Source: Luteimonas granuli (GTDB taxonomy: Bacteria > Pseudomonadota > Gammaproteobacteria > Xanthomonadales > Xanthomonadaceae). Taken from it: a DNA stretch of 64,000 bases. Within the stretch, counting starts at the first letter, position 1; the number at the start of each line of letters is the position of its first letter. The notes under the pieces are model-generated. The model ran no database searches, was not told where the DNA came from, and was given only the letters and a program-made list of their open reading frames with translations. This document shows positions 50,414 to 60,322 of the stretch, piece after piece. The DNA lies in contig NZ_CP042218.1 of the NCBI RefSeq assembly GCF_007795095.1, positions 868,001-932,000 on the forward strand, given 5' to 3'. Position numbers and translations under genes: made by a program.

Positions 50414-50438
50414 TCGCGGCTGTAGCCGCTCCTACAGG
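50414..50438. repeat. REP-like palindromic element in the sufB-sufC gap
   Basis: GCGGCTGTAGCCGC followed by TCCTACAGG matches the pattern of the GTAGGAGCGGCTNNAGCCGC repeats found between genes in Pseudomonas and Xanthomonadaceae. It folds as a short hairpin. In this place it may stabilise or tune the mRNA between sufB and sufC. Confidence 0.65.
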
Positions 50439-50492
50439 AATTGCACGGACCGGGCGATCACGCGCCGGCCCCAACCCGGACAAGAGACAGAC

Positions 50493-51259
<767 letters not shown>

Positions 51260-51260
<1 letters not shown>

Positions 51261-52534
51261 TGGCGACGACGCTGCTCGACTCTCTCGCCACCGGCTTCAA
51301 GGGCGACGGCCCGCGCCGCGCCGCGCTCGATGCCGCGCTGCGCGACGGCCTGCCGCACGCACGCGTCGAAGCCTGGAAGTACACCTCGCTGCGCACGCTG
51401 GAGCGCCGCGAATTCTCCCCCGCGCCGCTTCCGCATGCGCCGGTCGATCCCGCGCTGGTGGCCGGCATCCCGGCGCCGCGCCTGGTCTTCGTCAACGGCC
51501 GCCACGACGCCGCGCTGTCCGACCTGTCCGGCCTCCCCGAGGGCGCCCGCCTTCTGACCATGGCCGAGGCCCTCGCCGATCCCGACCCGCGCGAGAGCAA
51601 CGTGCTGGCGCGCAGTTACGACCGGGCCGACGAGGTCTTCGCCCGGCTCAACGCGGCGCTGGCCGATGACGGCGCGGTGCTGCGCATCGCCGAAGGCGTC
51701 GCGGTCGAGTCCGCCGTGCACCTGGTCTTCCTCGGCCAGCCGGCCGAGGGCGACCAGGCCTGGCATTCACGCCACCTGGTCGAGCTGCGCCGCGGTGCGT
51801 CGGCCACCGTGGTCGAGCACCACCTCGCAGGCGGCGACCATGCCCACCTCGGCAACGCCATCGCCCACGTCCACGTCGCCGCGGGCGCGACGCTGCGCCA
51901 TGCGCGCATCCAGGACGAGTCGGCGCGCGCCACGCTCATCAGCCGCACAGACGCCGTGCTCGCCCGCGATTCGAGCTACCGCCGCCTCGACCTCGAGCTC
52001 GGCGGCGCGCTCTCGCGCCATGAGCTCAACGTGCGCCTGGAAGGCGACAACGCCGAACTGGTCGCCAACGGCGTGCTGCTGGCCGCCGGCCGCCGCCACC
52101 TCGACACCCGCCTGGGCATCCAGCACATCGCCCGCGACACGCGCTGCGAGCTGCTCTGGCGCGGCATGGCCGCAGGGCGCGGCCGCGCGGTCTTCCACGG
52201 CGGCATCGAGATCCGCGAGGGCGCCGACGGCACCGACGCGAAGCTGTCGAACAAGAACCTGCTGCTCTCCGACACCGCCGAGATCGACACCCAGCCGGTG
52301 CTGGTGATCCACGCCGACGAGGTCACCGCCGCGCACGGCGCCACCGTCGGCCAGCTCGACGAGACGGCGTTGTTCTACCTGCGTTCGCGCGGCCTCCCGG
52401 AGACGGAGGCCCGGGCGCTGCTCACGGCGGCCTTCGTACGCGAACCGCTGCTGTCGGTGATGGAGACGCCTGCGCAGCGCGAACTGCTGGAAGTCAGGCT
52501 GGAGCGCTCGGTCCAGGCGCAGGCGCTCGCATGA
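51260..52534 (+). CDS. sufD: SufD subunit of the Fe-S assembly complex
   Basis: SufD pairs with SufB and is needed for iron entry into the scaffold. It has 424 residues, with RVEAWKYTSLRTLERREF near the start, then RLVFVNGRHDAALSDLSGLP and the beta-helix repeats, HLDTRLGIQHIARDTRCELL, RAVFHGGIEIREGADGTDAK and LKIYADDV-like VLVIHADEVTAAHGATVGQL, ending YLRSRGLPETEARALL. It starts one base inside sufC and ends four bases inside sufS. Confidence 0.95.
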
Positions 52535-53841
52535 GCGCCCCGGGCCAGCATGCCGGCGGCGCGGGCACATCGGCGGGCGCTCGGCCAACCGCTGCCGGCC
52601 CCGGGGAAGATGCACGCGCCGCGACGATCGACTGGGCGGCGGTCCGCGCCGATTTCCCGCTGTTGCAGCGCAAAGTCCACGGCAAGCCGCTGGTCTACTT
52701 CGATTCCGCCAACACCTCGCAGAAGCCCGCGACGGTGATCGAGGCGGTCGACGATTTCTACCGCCGCCACAACGCCAACGTCAGCCGCGCCGTGCACCAG
52801 CTCGGCAGCGAGGCCACGGAGGCCTACGAAGGCGCGCGTGGCAGGCTGGCGCGTTTCATCAATGCCCGCCCCGACGATCTGGTGCTGACCAGCGGCACGA
52901 CCTTCGCCATCAATCTCGTCGCCTACTCCTGGGCGCTGCCGCGGCTGAAGGCGGGCGACGCCATCCTGCTGACGCGGATGGAGCACCACGCCAACATCGT
53001 GCCCTGGCAGCTCGTCGCGGAGCGCACCGGCGCCCGCATCGACGTCGTCGACCTGCTGCCCGACGGCAGCCTCGACATCGACATGCTGCACGCGAAGATG
53101 ACCGGCGCGGTGAAGCTGCTGGCGGTCGGCCATGTCAGCAACGTGCTCGGCACCGTCAACCCGGTGGCCGACATCTGCCGCGAAGCGCGCAGGCGCGGCA
53201 TCACCACCGTGGTCGACGGCTCGCAGGCGCTTCCGCACCGCCCGGTCGACGTCGCCGCGATCGGCTGCGACTTCTACGCGCTCACCGGCCACAAGATGTG
53301 CGCGCCCACCGGCACCGGCGCGCTCTGGGCGCGGCGCGAGCACCTCGAGGCCATGCCGCCCTTCATCGGCGGCGGCGAGATGATCAAGGAGGTGCGCCTG
53401 GACGGCGGCACCGTGTTCAACGATCCGCCGCGGAAGTTCGAGGCCGGCACGCCCAACATCGCCGGCTTCGTCGGCATGGGCGCGGCCGTGGACTATCTCT
53501 CGGCGCTGGACATGCACAATGTCGAAGCCCGCGAGCAGGAGCTGCTGGCGCACCTCGTCGAGGAGTTCGCGAAGATCGAAGGCCTGCGGATCTTCGGCAC
53601 CGCACCCGGCAAGGCGGCGGTGGTCTCCTTCGCCATCGAGGGCGTGCACTCGCACGACCTCGCCACCCTGCTCGATCTCGAGGGCATGGCGGTCCGCTCC
53701 GGCCAGCACTGCGCGCACCCGCTGCTGCAGTGGCTGGGGGTCAGCGCCACCTGCCGCGCCTCGCTGGCCTTCTACAACACGCACGACGAGATCGAAGCCT
53801 TCATCGCCGCGCTGCGCAAGGTGCGCACCCTGCTGGCGTAG
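52531..53841 (+). CDS. sufS: Cysteine desulfurase SufS
   Basis: SufS is a PLP enzyme that takes sulfur from cysteine for cluster building. The 436-residue protein has VYFDSANTSQKPATVIEAVD, RMEHHANIVPWQLVAERTGA, VDGSQALPHRPVDVAAIGCD, the PLP Lys in ALTGHKMCAPTGTGALWARR and the active-site Cys in MAVRSGQHCAHPLLQWLGVS. The first 30 residues are a low-complexity Gly/Ala extension not typical of E. coli SufS. No sufE or sufU gene follows, so the sulfur acceptor must be elsewhere. Confidence 0.95.
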   Translation: MSAPGQHAGGAGTSAGARPTAAGPGEDARAATIDWAAVRADFPLLQRKVHGKPLVYFDSANTSQKPATVIEAVDDFYRRHNANVSRAVHQLGSEATEAYEGARGRLARFINARPDDLVLTSGTTFAINLVAYSWALPRLKAGDAILLTRMEHHANIVPWQLVAERTGARIDVVDLLPDGSLDIDMLHAKMTGAVKLLAVGHVSNVLGTVNPVADICREARRRGITTVVDGSQALPHRPVDVAAIGCDFYALTGHKMCAPTGTGALWARREHLEAMPPFIGGGEMIKEVRLDGGTVFNDPPRKFEAGTPNIAGFVGMGAAVDYLSALDMHNVEAREQELLAHLVEEFAKIEGLRIFGTAPGKAAVVSFAIEGVHSHDLATLLDLEGMAVRSGQHCAHPLLQWLGVSATCRASLAFYNTHDEIEAFIAALRKVRTLLA

Positions 53842-53870
53842 GCCGGCCCCGCAACGGCAGAATCACGCCC

Positions 53871-54395
53871 ATGGGCGAACTTCAGTTCCGCGCGGCCACC
53901 GAGGCCGACATCGACGCCATCGTGCTGCTGGTGACCCGCGCCTACCGCGGCGAATCCAGCCGCGCCGGCTGGACCACCGAGGCCGACCTGCTGGACGGCG
54001 ATCGCATCGATCCCGAGGTGCTGCGCGCCGACATCGGGCGGCCGCGCTCGCGCGTGCTGCTGGCGCTCCGCGACGGCGCGCTGCTGGCGTGCGCACACGT
54101 CGCCGACGATGGCGGCCGCGGCTACTTCGGCATGTTCGCGGTCGAGCCGACCCTGCAGGGCGGCGGCATCGGGCGCGCAGTCGTGGCCGAATGCGAACGC
54201 ATCGCTCGCACGGAATGGCGCCTTTCCAGCATGCGGATGACGGTGATCGACCTGCGCGGAGAACTGATCGCCTGGTACGAGCGCCTCGGCTACCGCCGCA
54301 CCGGCGAACATCTGCCCTTCCCCTACGGCGATGCCCGCTTCGGCGTGCCCAGGCGCGACGACCTCCGCTTCGCGGTGCTGGAGAAGGCGCTGTGA
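53871..54395 (+). CDS. GNAT family N-acetyltransferase
   Basis: This is a 174-residue GNAT fold protein: FRAATEADIDAIVLLVTRAY, GYFGMFAVEPTLQGGGIGRA (acetyl-CoA pyrophosphate loop) and LIAWYERLGYRRTGEHLPFP. The substrate is unknown. It lies 29 bases after sufS and its stop overlaps the start of the Rieske-type ferredoxin gene (GTGA), so it is part of the suf transcription unit. Whether it acts on the Suf proteins is not known. Confidence 0.85.
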   Translation: MGELQFRAATEADIDAIVLLVTRAYRGESSRAGWTTEADLLDGDRIDPEVLRADIGRPRSRVLLALRDGALLACAHVADDGGRGYFGMFAVEPTLQGGGIGRAVVAECERIARTEWRLSSMRMTVIDLRGELIAWYERLGYRRTGEHLPFPYGDARFGVPRRDDLRFAVLEKAL

Positions 54396-54727
54396 GCGGG
54401 GCCTGGACCTTCGTCTGCGCAGGCGCCGAACTGCTTCCGGGCGAGATGAAGAGCGTGTTCGACGAGACCACGGGCACGCCGATCCTGGTGCTCAACCTCG
54501 ACGGCGAGCTGTACGCGCTGGAGGACGTCTGCAGCCACGAGGACTTCGAGCTGTCCGCGGGGATCTTCGAGCCCGCGGACGGCACCATCGAATGCGTGCT
54601 GCACGGGGCGAAGTTCGACGTCCGCGACGGCCGGGCGCTGTGCGCTCCGGCGTACGAGCCTGTGGCGAAGTTCCCGGTGAAGCGGGAGGACGACGGGAGC
54701 GTGTGGACGCGGGACGACCGCGAGTAG
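54392..54727 (+). CDS. Rieske [2Fe-2S] ferredoxin-type protein
   Basis: This is a 111-residue soluble Rieske protein of the 'non-heme iron oxygenase ferredoxin subunit' group. Cluster ligands are in DVCSHEDFELSAG (Cys-x-His) and CVLHGAKFDVRDG (Cys-x-x-His), with APAYEPVAKFPVKREDDGSV after. It starts at GTG 54392. It has no oxygenase partner here; its place at the end of the suf operon suggests it is a client of, or electron donor to, cluster assembly, an arrangement seen in other Xanthomonadaceae. Confidence 0.9.
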   Translation: MSGAWTFVCAGAELLPGEMKSVFDETTGTPILVLNLDGELYALEDVCSHEDFELSAGIFEPADGTIECVLHGAKFDVRDGRALCAPAYEPVAKFPVKREDDGSVWTRDDRE

Positions 54728-54741
54728 GTTCGCCGCTACGC

Positions 54742-55344
54742 CTATCGGGCCGCGGGCTCCACGCGCACCAGCAGCAGTTCGCCGGCGCCTTCGACCAGTT
54801 GCCGGCCGCGCCCGGCGTGGCTGGCCAGCAGCGCGGTATCGCCGGCCTCGAGCAGCGTGTGCGCATCCCCGCCGCCCAGTTCGGCGCGCCCGGCCATCAC
54901 GTGCACCGCCCATGTCGTGCCGGGGTCTACGAACAACAGCATCGAACCCACCAGCGGCCGGTGCCACAGCCGCGCCGCCACCCGCCGCGGCTGCCACATC
55001 AGGTTGAACACTTCGACCCGGCCCGCCTCGAGCCGCGCCTCCACCGGCACGTCGCCGGGAAACCGCTGGCGCCCATGCGGTGGCGCGAGACGGCGCTCGT
55101 CGCCTCCTCCGAAGTCCAGCGCCAGGCCGCCGCCCGACAGCAGAACCTGTTCGCGCTCGACGCCCGGGAACACGGAATAGGGGCCGTCAGCCTCGATCTC
55201 GGCGATCGACAGTCGCCAGTCCCAGCCCCCTCCTCCGTCCTCCGCCGCGTGGATCTCGCGGGTCCAGCCCAGGCCGTTGCGCCAGCGCAGGCGCCGGTAA
55301 CCGTGGGCCGGCAAATGGCGTGCGAAGGCGATCCCGTCGGACAT
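54742..55344 (-). CDS. HutD/Ves family cupin protein
   Basis: This is a 200-residue protein with the HutD/Ves pattern: RWRNGLGWTREIHAAEDG, DWRLSIAEIEADGPYSVFPG, VEREQVLLSGGGLALDFGGG, PVEARLEAGRVEVFNLMWQP and a final cupin-like half. HutD is linked to histidine use and Ves to cold shock in E. coli, yet no hut genes are here, so a general small-molecule-binding role is as likely. It converges with the Rieske gene 14 bases away. Confidence 0.85.
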   Translation of the reverse strand: MSDGIAFARHLPAHGYRRLRWRNGLGWTREIHAAEDGGGGWDWRLSIAEIEADGPYSVFPGVEREQVLLSGGGLALDFGGGDERRLAPPHGRQRFPGDVPVEARLEAGRVEVFNLMWQPRRVAARLWHRPLVGSMLLFVDPGTTWAVHVMAGRAELGGGDAHTLLEAGDTALLASHAGRGRQLVEGAGELLLVRVEPAAR

Positions 55345-55492
55345 GGCGGGAGTGTAGCGCCGCGGAAGCGGCGCCCGGGACGCGTCCCTGCGTCCCGGTG
55401 CGCCACCGTTCCGGCGGACGCATGCGGGGCGGCAGAGCCCTGCGACGCCCGCCTTCCGGCGCGTCCGTGTGCCGGAAAAGCCACAGGGGCGC

Positions 55493-55837
55493 TCAGGACC
55501 CGGGAGATGCGGCGGGCCTGGGAGCCGCGGGCTTCGGCGCCGCCTTGGCCGCGGCCGGAGCCGTGGCGCCGCCGACCACGATGCGGTCGCGGTTCCGTTC
55601 GATGGTCTTCAAGCCCACGCCCTTGACCTTGGCAAGCTCGTCGGCGCTCTTGAAGGCGCCGTTCGCCTTGCGGTAGGCCACGATCGCCTCGGCCTTGGAC
55701 GCGCCGATGTTGACCAGGACGCGTTCGATGGTCGCGGCGTCGGCGGTATTGATGTTGACCTTCTCGCTGGCGAAGGCGCTGCCGGCCGCGAGCAGCGACA
55801 GCAGCAGCGGTGCAAGCACGGACTTCAGGGGAATCAT
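55493..55837 (-). CDS. ComEA-like helix-hairpin-helix protein
   Basis: This is a 114-residue exported protein. It has a signal peptide (MIPLKSVLAPLLLSLLAAGS ending FAS), then a pair of helix-hairpin-helix motifs (VNINTADAATIERVLVNIGA, then ADELAKVKGVGLKTIERNRD), and a Pro/Ala tail. ComEA-type proteins bind DNA in the periplasm during natural transformation. AAGGAGAG lies seven bases upstream of the ATG at 55837, giving a strong start. There are no other competence genes nearby. Confidence 0.88.
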   Translation of the reverse strand: MIPLKSVLAPLLLSLLAAGSAFASEKVNINTADAATIERVLVNIGASKAEAIVAYRKANGAFKSADELAKVKGVGLKTIERNRDRIVVGGATAPAAAKAAPKPAAPRPAASPGS

Positions 55838-56033
55838 GGCGCTCTCCTTGCGTGGTGGATTCCATTGCGCCGGGCCGCTGGCGCCGGCGGAACCAGTCTC
55901 GACGGGCGGCCCGTCCGCCGGCCATCGCCACCGCACCCGCGACCGTGCCGGCACGCTGCGTGCGGTGCGGTCCGGAAACCCCGACCCGGGCGGCGTAGAA
56001 TCGGGGCCCCCCGCAGAGACCAAGGTGCCTCCG

Positions 56034-57542
56034 ATGGACGCCAGCCTGATCAACCCCGACAGCGTCGGGAAGTTCGTCTCCGCCAAGTGGGACGACGAGA
56101 TCGTCCCGCAGCTGGTGGAGTACATCCGCATCCCCAACAAGTCGCCGATGTTCGACGCCGACTGGGTGAAGAACGGCTACATGGAGGACGCGGTCAGGCT
56201 GATGGAAGGCTGGGCGCGCGCGCAGCCGATCCCCGGCATGCAGCTCGAGGTCGTGCGCCTGGAAGGCCGCACGCCGCTGATCTTCATCGACATTCCCGCC
56301 GCCAATGGCGGCAGCGCCGAGGATTGCGTGCTGCTGTACGGCCACCTGGACAAGCAGCCCGAAATGACCGGCTGGGACGACGATCTCGGCCCCTGGAAGC
56401 CGGTGCTGCGCGACGGGAAGCTGTACGGCCGCGGCGGCGCCGACGACGGCTACGCCATCTACGGCTCGCTCGCCGCGATCATGGCCCTGCAGGAGCAGAA
56501 GGTCCCGCACGCGCGCTGCGTGGTGCTGATCGAGGCCTGCGAGGAATCCGGCAGCTACGACCTGCCCGCCTATGTCGACCATCTGTCCGACCGCATCGGC
56601 CAGCCCTCGCTGGTGGTCTGCCTTGATTCGGGCTGCGGCAACTACGACCAGCTGTGGTGCACCACCTCGCTGCGCGGCATGGCCGGCGGCAACTTCACCG
56701 TGAAGGTGCTGGACGAAGGCGTGCACTCGGGCGACGCCTCGGGCGTGGTGCCGTCCAGCTTCCGCCTGCTGCGCCAGCTGCTGTCGCGCATCGAGGACGA
56801 ACGGACCGGCCGCATCCTGCTCGACGGCCTGCACGTGGAGATTCCCGCCGAGCGGGTGGCCCAGGCGCGCAAGTGCGCCGACGTGCTGGGCACCGCGGTC
56901 TATGACAAGTTCCCCTTCCTGCCCGGCATGACGCCCATGGACGACGACCTCACCGAGCTGGTGCTCAACCGCACCTGGCGGCCGGCGCTGTCGGTCACCG
57001 GCATCGGTGGGATGCCGGCCCTCGAATCCGCCGGCAACGTCCTGCGCCCGCATACCGCGGTGAAGCTGTCGCTGCGCCTGCCGCCCACGCTCGAGGGCAA
57101 GCGCGCCGGCGCACTGCTGCAGGACGTGCTGCTGCGCGACCCGCCAAACGGCGCCAGCGTCACCCTGGAGCTCGAGAAGGCGTCCACCGGCTGGAACGCC
57201 CCGGCCATGTCTCCGTGGCTTGAAAGCGCGGTCGACGCCGCCAGCCAGGCCTTCTACCGGCGTCCGGCGATGTACATGGGCGAAGGCGGCTCGATCCCGT
57301 TCATGGGCATGCTCGGCGAGAAGTTCCCCGGCGCGCAGTTCATGATCACCGGCGTGCTCGGCCCGCACTCGAACGCGCACGGCCCCAACGAATTCCTGCA
57401 CATCGGCATGGGCAAGCGGGTGACCGCGTCCGTGGCCCACGTGATCGCTGCCCACCAGGCCGCGAGCGCACGCGGCGAGACCACGGGCGCCGCGGTGGCT
57501 GCCGACAGCGGCACCCGCCACGGCGACCACGGCTGCTGCTAA
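56034..57542 (+). CDS. M20 family metallopeptidase
   Basis: This is a 502-residue zinc peptidase of family M20 (dipeptidase/carnosinase type). Metal-site motifs are CVLLYGHLDKQPEM, YGRGGADDGYAIYGSLAA, the general-base Glu in LIEACEESGSYDLPAY, and CLDSGCGNYDQLW; the late His is in VLGPHSNAHGPNEFLHIGMG. The protein ends in the unusual tail HGDHGCC, which could bind metal. The ATG at 56034 is the first to give a family-like start (MDASLINPDSVGKFVSAKWD). The 196 bases upstream hold no gene. Confidence 0.92.
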   Translation: MDASLINPDSVGKFVSAKWDDEIVPQLVEYIRIPNKSPMFDADWVKNGYMEDAVRLMEGWARAQPIPGMQLEVVRLEGRTPLIFIDIPAANGGSAEDCVLLYGHLDKQPEMTGWDDDLGPWKPVLRDGKLYGRGGADDGYAIYGSLAAIMALQEQKVPHARCVVLIEACEESGSYDLPAYVDHLSDRIGQPSLVVCLDSGCGNYDQLWCTTSLRGMAGGNFTVKVLDEGVHSGDASGVVPSSFRLLRQLLSRIEDERTGRILLDGLHVEIPAERVAQARKCADVLGTAVYDKFPFLPGMTPMDDDLTELVLNRTWRPALSVTGIGGMPALESAGNVLRPHTAVKLSLRLPPTLEGKRAGALLQDVLLRDPPNGASVTLELEKASTGWNAPAMSPWLESAVDAASQAFYRRPAMYMGEGGSIPFMGMLGEKFPGAQFMITGVLGPHSNAHGPNEFLHIGMGKRVTASVAHVIAAHQAASARGETTGAAVAADSGTRHGDHGCC

Positions 57543-57574
57543 CCTCCGGTCGTCATCCACCGGGAGGGGAGCGT

Positions 57575-57850
57575 ATGGAAGGCGTGTTCGGCGGCAGCAG
57601 CTGGCTCTGGATCATCCTGCTGGGCTTCGTGGTCGGCGTGCTGGCGCGCCTGATCAAGCCCGGCAGGCAGAACATCGGCATCATCCTCACCGTGCTGCTC
57701 GGCATCGCCGGCGCGCTGTTCGCGGGCTGGGTCGGGCGCATGGCCGGCTGGTACGCGGAGGGCGAACCGGTCGGCTTCGTCGCCTCGCTGATCGGTGCGA
57801 TCGTGCTGCTGTTCATCGCTGAAGCGGTGAACGGCAGACGCAAGCGCTGA
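57575..57850 (+). CDS. GlsB/YeaQ/YmgE family membrane protein
   Basis: This is a 91-residue protein with three hydrophobic segments (SWLWIILLGFVVGVLARLIK, IGIILTVLLGIAGALFAGWV and GFVASLIGAIVLLFIAEAVN). The family is known as transglycosylase-associated, but its function is unclear; members are often stress-induced. GGGAGGGG lies just upstream of the ATG. It is followed by a strong hairpin terminator and then repeat copy B. Confidence 0.9.
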   Translation: MEGVFGGSSWLWIILLGFVVGVLARLIKPGRQNIGIILTVLLGIAGALFAGWVGRMAGWYAEGEPVGFVASLIGAIVLLFIAEAVNGRRKR

Positions 57851-57866
57851 GAAAGGTCGCTGCATG

Positions 57867-57901
57867 CACGAAAAAGCCCGGCACCGCCGGGCTTTTTCGT
57901 G
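57867..57901. terminator. Strong bidirectional-looking Rho-independent terminator
   Basis: This is a perfect 16-base inverted repeat, CACGAAAAAGCCCGGC / GCCGGGCTTTTTCGTG, with an ACC loop. It carries an A-run before and a T-run inside the right arm, so it can stop transcription from either strand. It lies 16 bases after the YeaQ-type stop. Confidence 0.9.
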
Positions 57902-58058
57902 GTCCTTCTCCAGACTCCGCGGCGATGGAGTGTGCAGTTGGCGCGCTGTCGCGCTTCTGGCGCACCGTTGCGCCTTGCTTGAAGTCGCCTCGTTGGGTCC
58001 GCGCAGCCCGTCCCGCGCTCAGGAGCGGCTCCGTTGGGGCCCGCGCCGCCCGCCCCGC

Positions 58059-58151
58059 GTACAGGGGGTGTGCTCCCCGGCAGTCTCCGCGTCCTGCTCC
58101 CACTGCCGGCCGCCGGCCATCCATGGCCGGCTGTCCGCACACCCCCTGTAC
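58059..58151 (+). repeat. Three-way-junction hairpin module H2, copy B
   Basis: The outer stem pairs GTACAGGGGGTGTGC (58059-58073) with GCACACCCCCTGTAC (58137-58151) and extends five pairs to 20 without a mismatch. Copy A has a C-G pair at the second position where this copy has T-A, a compensated change. P2 (CCGGCAG / CTGCCGG), loop and P3 are identical to copy A. Confidence 0.85.
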
Positions 58152-58292
58152 GCGGGACGGGCTCCGACGTTCTTGGCTTCGGGAGGGAACAGCGGAGCCG
58201 GGCAGCCCCCGGTCATGACGCTCTCCGTTTCGACGTGGACGTCGACGCGGCCCTCTTCCCGACCGCGGCCAAAGGTCGTGCCCGCCGCGGAT

Positions 58293-58381
58293 GCAGGGGG
58301 GATGCCCAGAGCCGGCCATGGATGGCCGGCGGCCGGATCTGGCAGCAGGACGCGGAGAATCCGGCTGGGCATCCCCCCTGC
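58293..58381 (-). repeat. Three-way-junction hairpin module H1, copy B
   Basis: The outer stem is GCAGGGGGGATGCCCAG (58293-58309) with CTGGGCATCCCCCCTGC (58365-58381), 17 perfect pairs. Read on the minus strand, P2 is CCGGAT / ATCCGG. The loop differs from copy A at one base (CTGCTGCCAG against CTGCTCCCAG). P3 is unchanged. Confidence 0.85.
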
Positions 58382-58385
58382 GTCC

Positions 58386-58451
58386 GTGGCGGGCGGCCAG
58401 CACTCGAACGGAGCGTCCGTGGCAGGCGGCCCGGACTCGACCGGAGCGTCC
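58386..58451. repeat. Two tandem 33-base units in repeat copy B
   Basis: Units 58386-58418 and 58419-58451 begin GTGGC and end GGAGCGTCC on the plus strand. They are the reverse complement of the pair at 32834-32899 with a few substitutions. Confidence 0.85.
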
Positions 58452-58489
58452 CCCTCGATCGGTAGAAGAACCTTTTTCTTGCTTGGCGT

Positions 58490-60322
58490 TCAGTCGAGCA
58501 GGAGGGAGATCACCCGCTCCGCCAGCGCCTCCGCGCTTTCGGCCATGGTGTCGAGCACCAGCTCGGGCGCCTCCGGTGCCTCGTAGACCGAATCGATGCC
58601 GGTGAAGTTGGGCAGCTCGCCGCGGCGGGCCTTGGCGTACAGACCCTTGACGTCGCGCCGCTCGGCCTCGGCCAGCGGCGTATCGACGAAAACCTCGATG
58701 AACTCGCCTTCGTCGAACAGCGCGCGCGCCGAGGCGCGCTCGGCGCGGAACGGCGAAATGAAGCTCACCAGCACCACCAGGCCGGCGTCGGTCATCAGCC
58801 GCGCGACGTGGGCGACGCGGCGCAGATTCTCGACGCGGTCCTCGTCGGTGAAGCCGAGGTCGCGGTTGAGGCCATGGCGCACGTTGTCGCCGTCAAGCAG
58901 GTAGGTATGGAAGCCTCGCGCCACCAGTCCGCGCTCGACCAGGTTCGCGATCGTGGACTTGCCCGCGCCCGACAGCCCGGTGAACCAGACGCAGCGCGGG
59001 CGCTGGCCCTTGAGCGCGGCCCGCACCTCGCGGCTCACGTCCAGCGCCTGCCAGGGAATGTTGTCGGCGCGGCGCAGGCCGTGGCGGATCATGCCGGCAC
59101 CGACGGTGGCCCGGCTGAGCATGTCGACGAGGATGAAGCTGCCCATGGCCGGCTCTCGGGCGTAGGGCGCATAGGGAATCGGGGCGTCCAGCGCCAGCGT
59201 GACCTCTCCGATGTCGTTGGCCTGCAGGCGCCGGGCAGCCAGCGGCTGCAGGGTTTCGGGATCGAGCATGTGCTTGATCTCGCCGACGCGCGCACCGACC
59301 AGGCGGGTTCCGGACTGGAGCTGGTAGCGGCGGCCCGGCAGCAGCGCCGAGTCGTCGAACCACAGCAGGTCGGCGGCGAACTGGTCGCTGGCGGCGAGCG
59401 GCGCGGCGGTCGCGGCCAGCACGTCGCCGCGCGCGGCATCGACGTCCTCGGCCAGACGCACGGATGCTGCATCACCGGCGTGCACGACGTCGACCTCCAT
59501 GCCGCTGCGGCGCAGGCCGGCGACGGTGACGGCCACGCCTCCGGGCTCCACGCGCAGCGTATCGCCCCCGCGCAGGCTGCCGGAGACGAGCGTGCCCGCG
59601 AGCCAGCGGCCGCCGTCGCCATCGCGCAGTACCAGCTGCACGGGCAGGCGCGCCGGCAGGGTGGCGCCACGCGCCTCCAGGTCCACCGACTCGAGGTGAC
59701 CGAGCACGGTCGGACCGGCGTACCAGGGCATCGAGTCCGTGGCCGCGATGGTGACGTTGGCACCGGTGGCCGCGGCCAGCGGGATCGCGGTGACGCTGGC
59801 GATGCCGAGCTTCGCGGCGTGTTCGCCGTAGGCACCGGCGATCGCATCAAAGACAGCCCGGTCGTGGTCCACCCGGTCCATCTTGTTCACCGCCAGCAGC
59901 ACATGGCGCACGCCGAACATCGAGGCGATCGCGGTGTGGCGGAAGGTCTGCGGCAACAGGCCACGGGTGGCATCCACCAGCACGATCGCGAGATCGGCCA
60001 CGGACGCGCCGGTGGCCATGTTGCGCGTGTACTGCACGTGTCCCGGGCAGTCGGCGATCAGGAAGCGGCGCCGCGGAGTCTCCAGGTGCCGCCAGGCGAC
60101 GTCGATGGTGATGCCCTGCTCGCGCTCGGCCTCGAGGCCGTCGAGAAGCAGTGCGTAGTCGATGTCGCCGTCGCGGGTGCCGTGCACGACGCTGGCCTTC
60201 GCCAGCGCCGCCCGCTCGTCGTCGGGCACGCGCCCGGCCTCGGCCAGCAGGCGTCCGATCAGGGTGCTCTTGCCGTCGTCCACGCTGCCGCAGGCGACGA
60301 TGCGCAGGAAGTCGCGCGTCAT
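58490..60322 (-). CDS. cysNC: Sulfate adenylyltransferase large subunit / adenylylsulfate kinase fusion
   Basis: This 610-residue fusion makes PAPS from sulfate and ATP together with CysD. The CysN part (residues 1-430) is a translation-factor-like GTPase: [54 protein letters not shown] and [20 protein letters not shown]. The CysC part is APS kinase: [56 protein letters not shown] and [20 protein letters not shown]. Its ATG overlaps the cysD stop (TGATG). It is last in the manC-cysD-cysNC unit. Confidence 0.96.
   Translation of the reverse strand: MTRDFLRIVACGSVDDGKSTLIGRLLAEAGRVPDDERAALAKASVVHGTRDGDIDYALLLDGLEAEREQGITIDVAWRHLETPRRRFLIADCPGHVQYTRNMATGASVADLAIVLVDATRGLLPQTFRHTAIASMFGVRHVLLAVNKMDRVDHDRAVFDAIAGAYGEHAAKLGIASVTAIPLAAATGANVTIAATDSMPWYAGPTVLGHLESVDLEARGATLPARLPVQLVLRDGDGGRWLAGTLVSGSLRGGDTLRVEPGGVAVTVAGLRRSGMEVDVVHAGDAASVRLAEDVDAARGDVLAATAAPLAASDQFAADLLWFDDSALLPGRRYQLQSGTRLVGARVGEIKHMLDPETLQPLAARRLQANDIGEVTLALDAPIPYAPYAREPAMGSFILVDMLSRATVGAGMIRHGLRRADNIPWQALDVSREVRAALKGQRPRCVWFTGLSGAGKSTIANLVERGLVARGFHTYLLDGDNVRHGLNRDLGFTDEDRVENLRRVAHVARLMTDAGLVVLVSFISPFRAERASARALFDEGEFIEVFVDTPLAEAERRDVKGLYAKARRGELPNFTGIDSVYEAPEAPELVLDTMAESAEALAERVISLLLD

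Larger units (their letters stand above)
57904..58477. repeat. Composite structured repeat, copy B (between convergent YeaQ-type gene and cysNC)
   Basis: This stretch of about 574 bases fills the gap between two convergent genes and has no convincing gene. It is an inverted copy of 32817-33356. Read from the left it has the edge CCTTCTCC, a GC-rich arm, module H2 (plus orientation, 58059-58151), the shared spacer core CCGGTCATGACGCTCTCCGT, module H1 (minus orientation, 58293-58381), the tandem 33-base pair, and the edge ATCGGTAGAAGAACC. It ends before the cysNC stop with a T5 run. As in copy A, both modules point inward. The two copies are most alike in the modules and the spacer core. Confidence 0.85.

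Noticed and set aside
57864..58586. Open frames across repeat copy B (and similar ones across copy A) with a shared peptide like LRVLLPxPAAGHPWPA
   Set aside because: All four modules can be read this way because they share the loop and P3 sequence. However, the frames have different starts, ends and lengths, no ribosome sites, and the differences between modules are paired changes in stems rather than silent codon changes. A structural origin fits better, but a short conserved peptide is not fully excluded.
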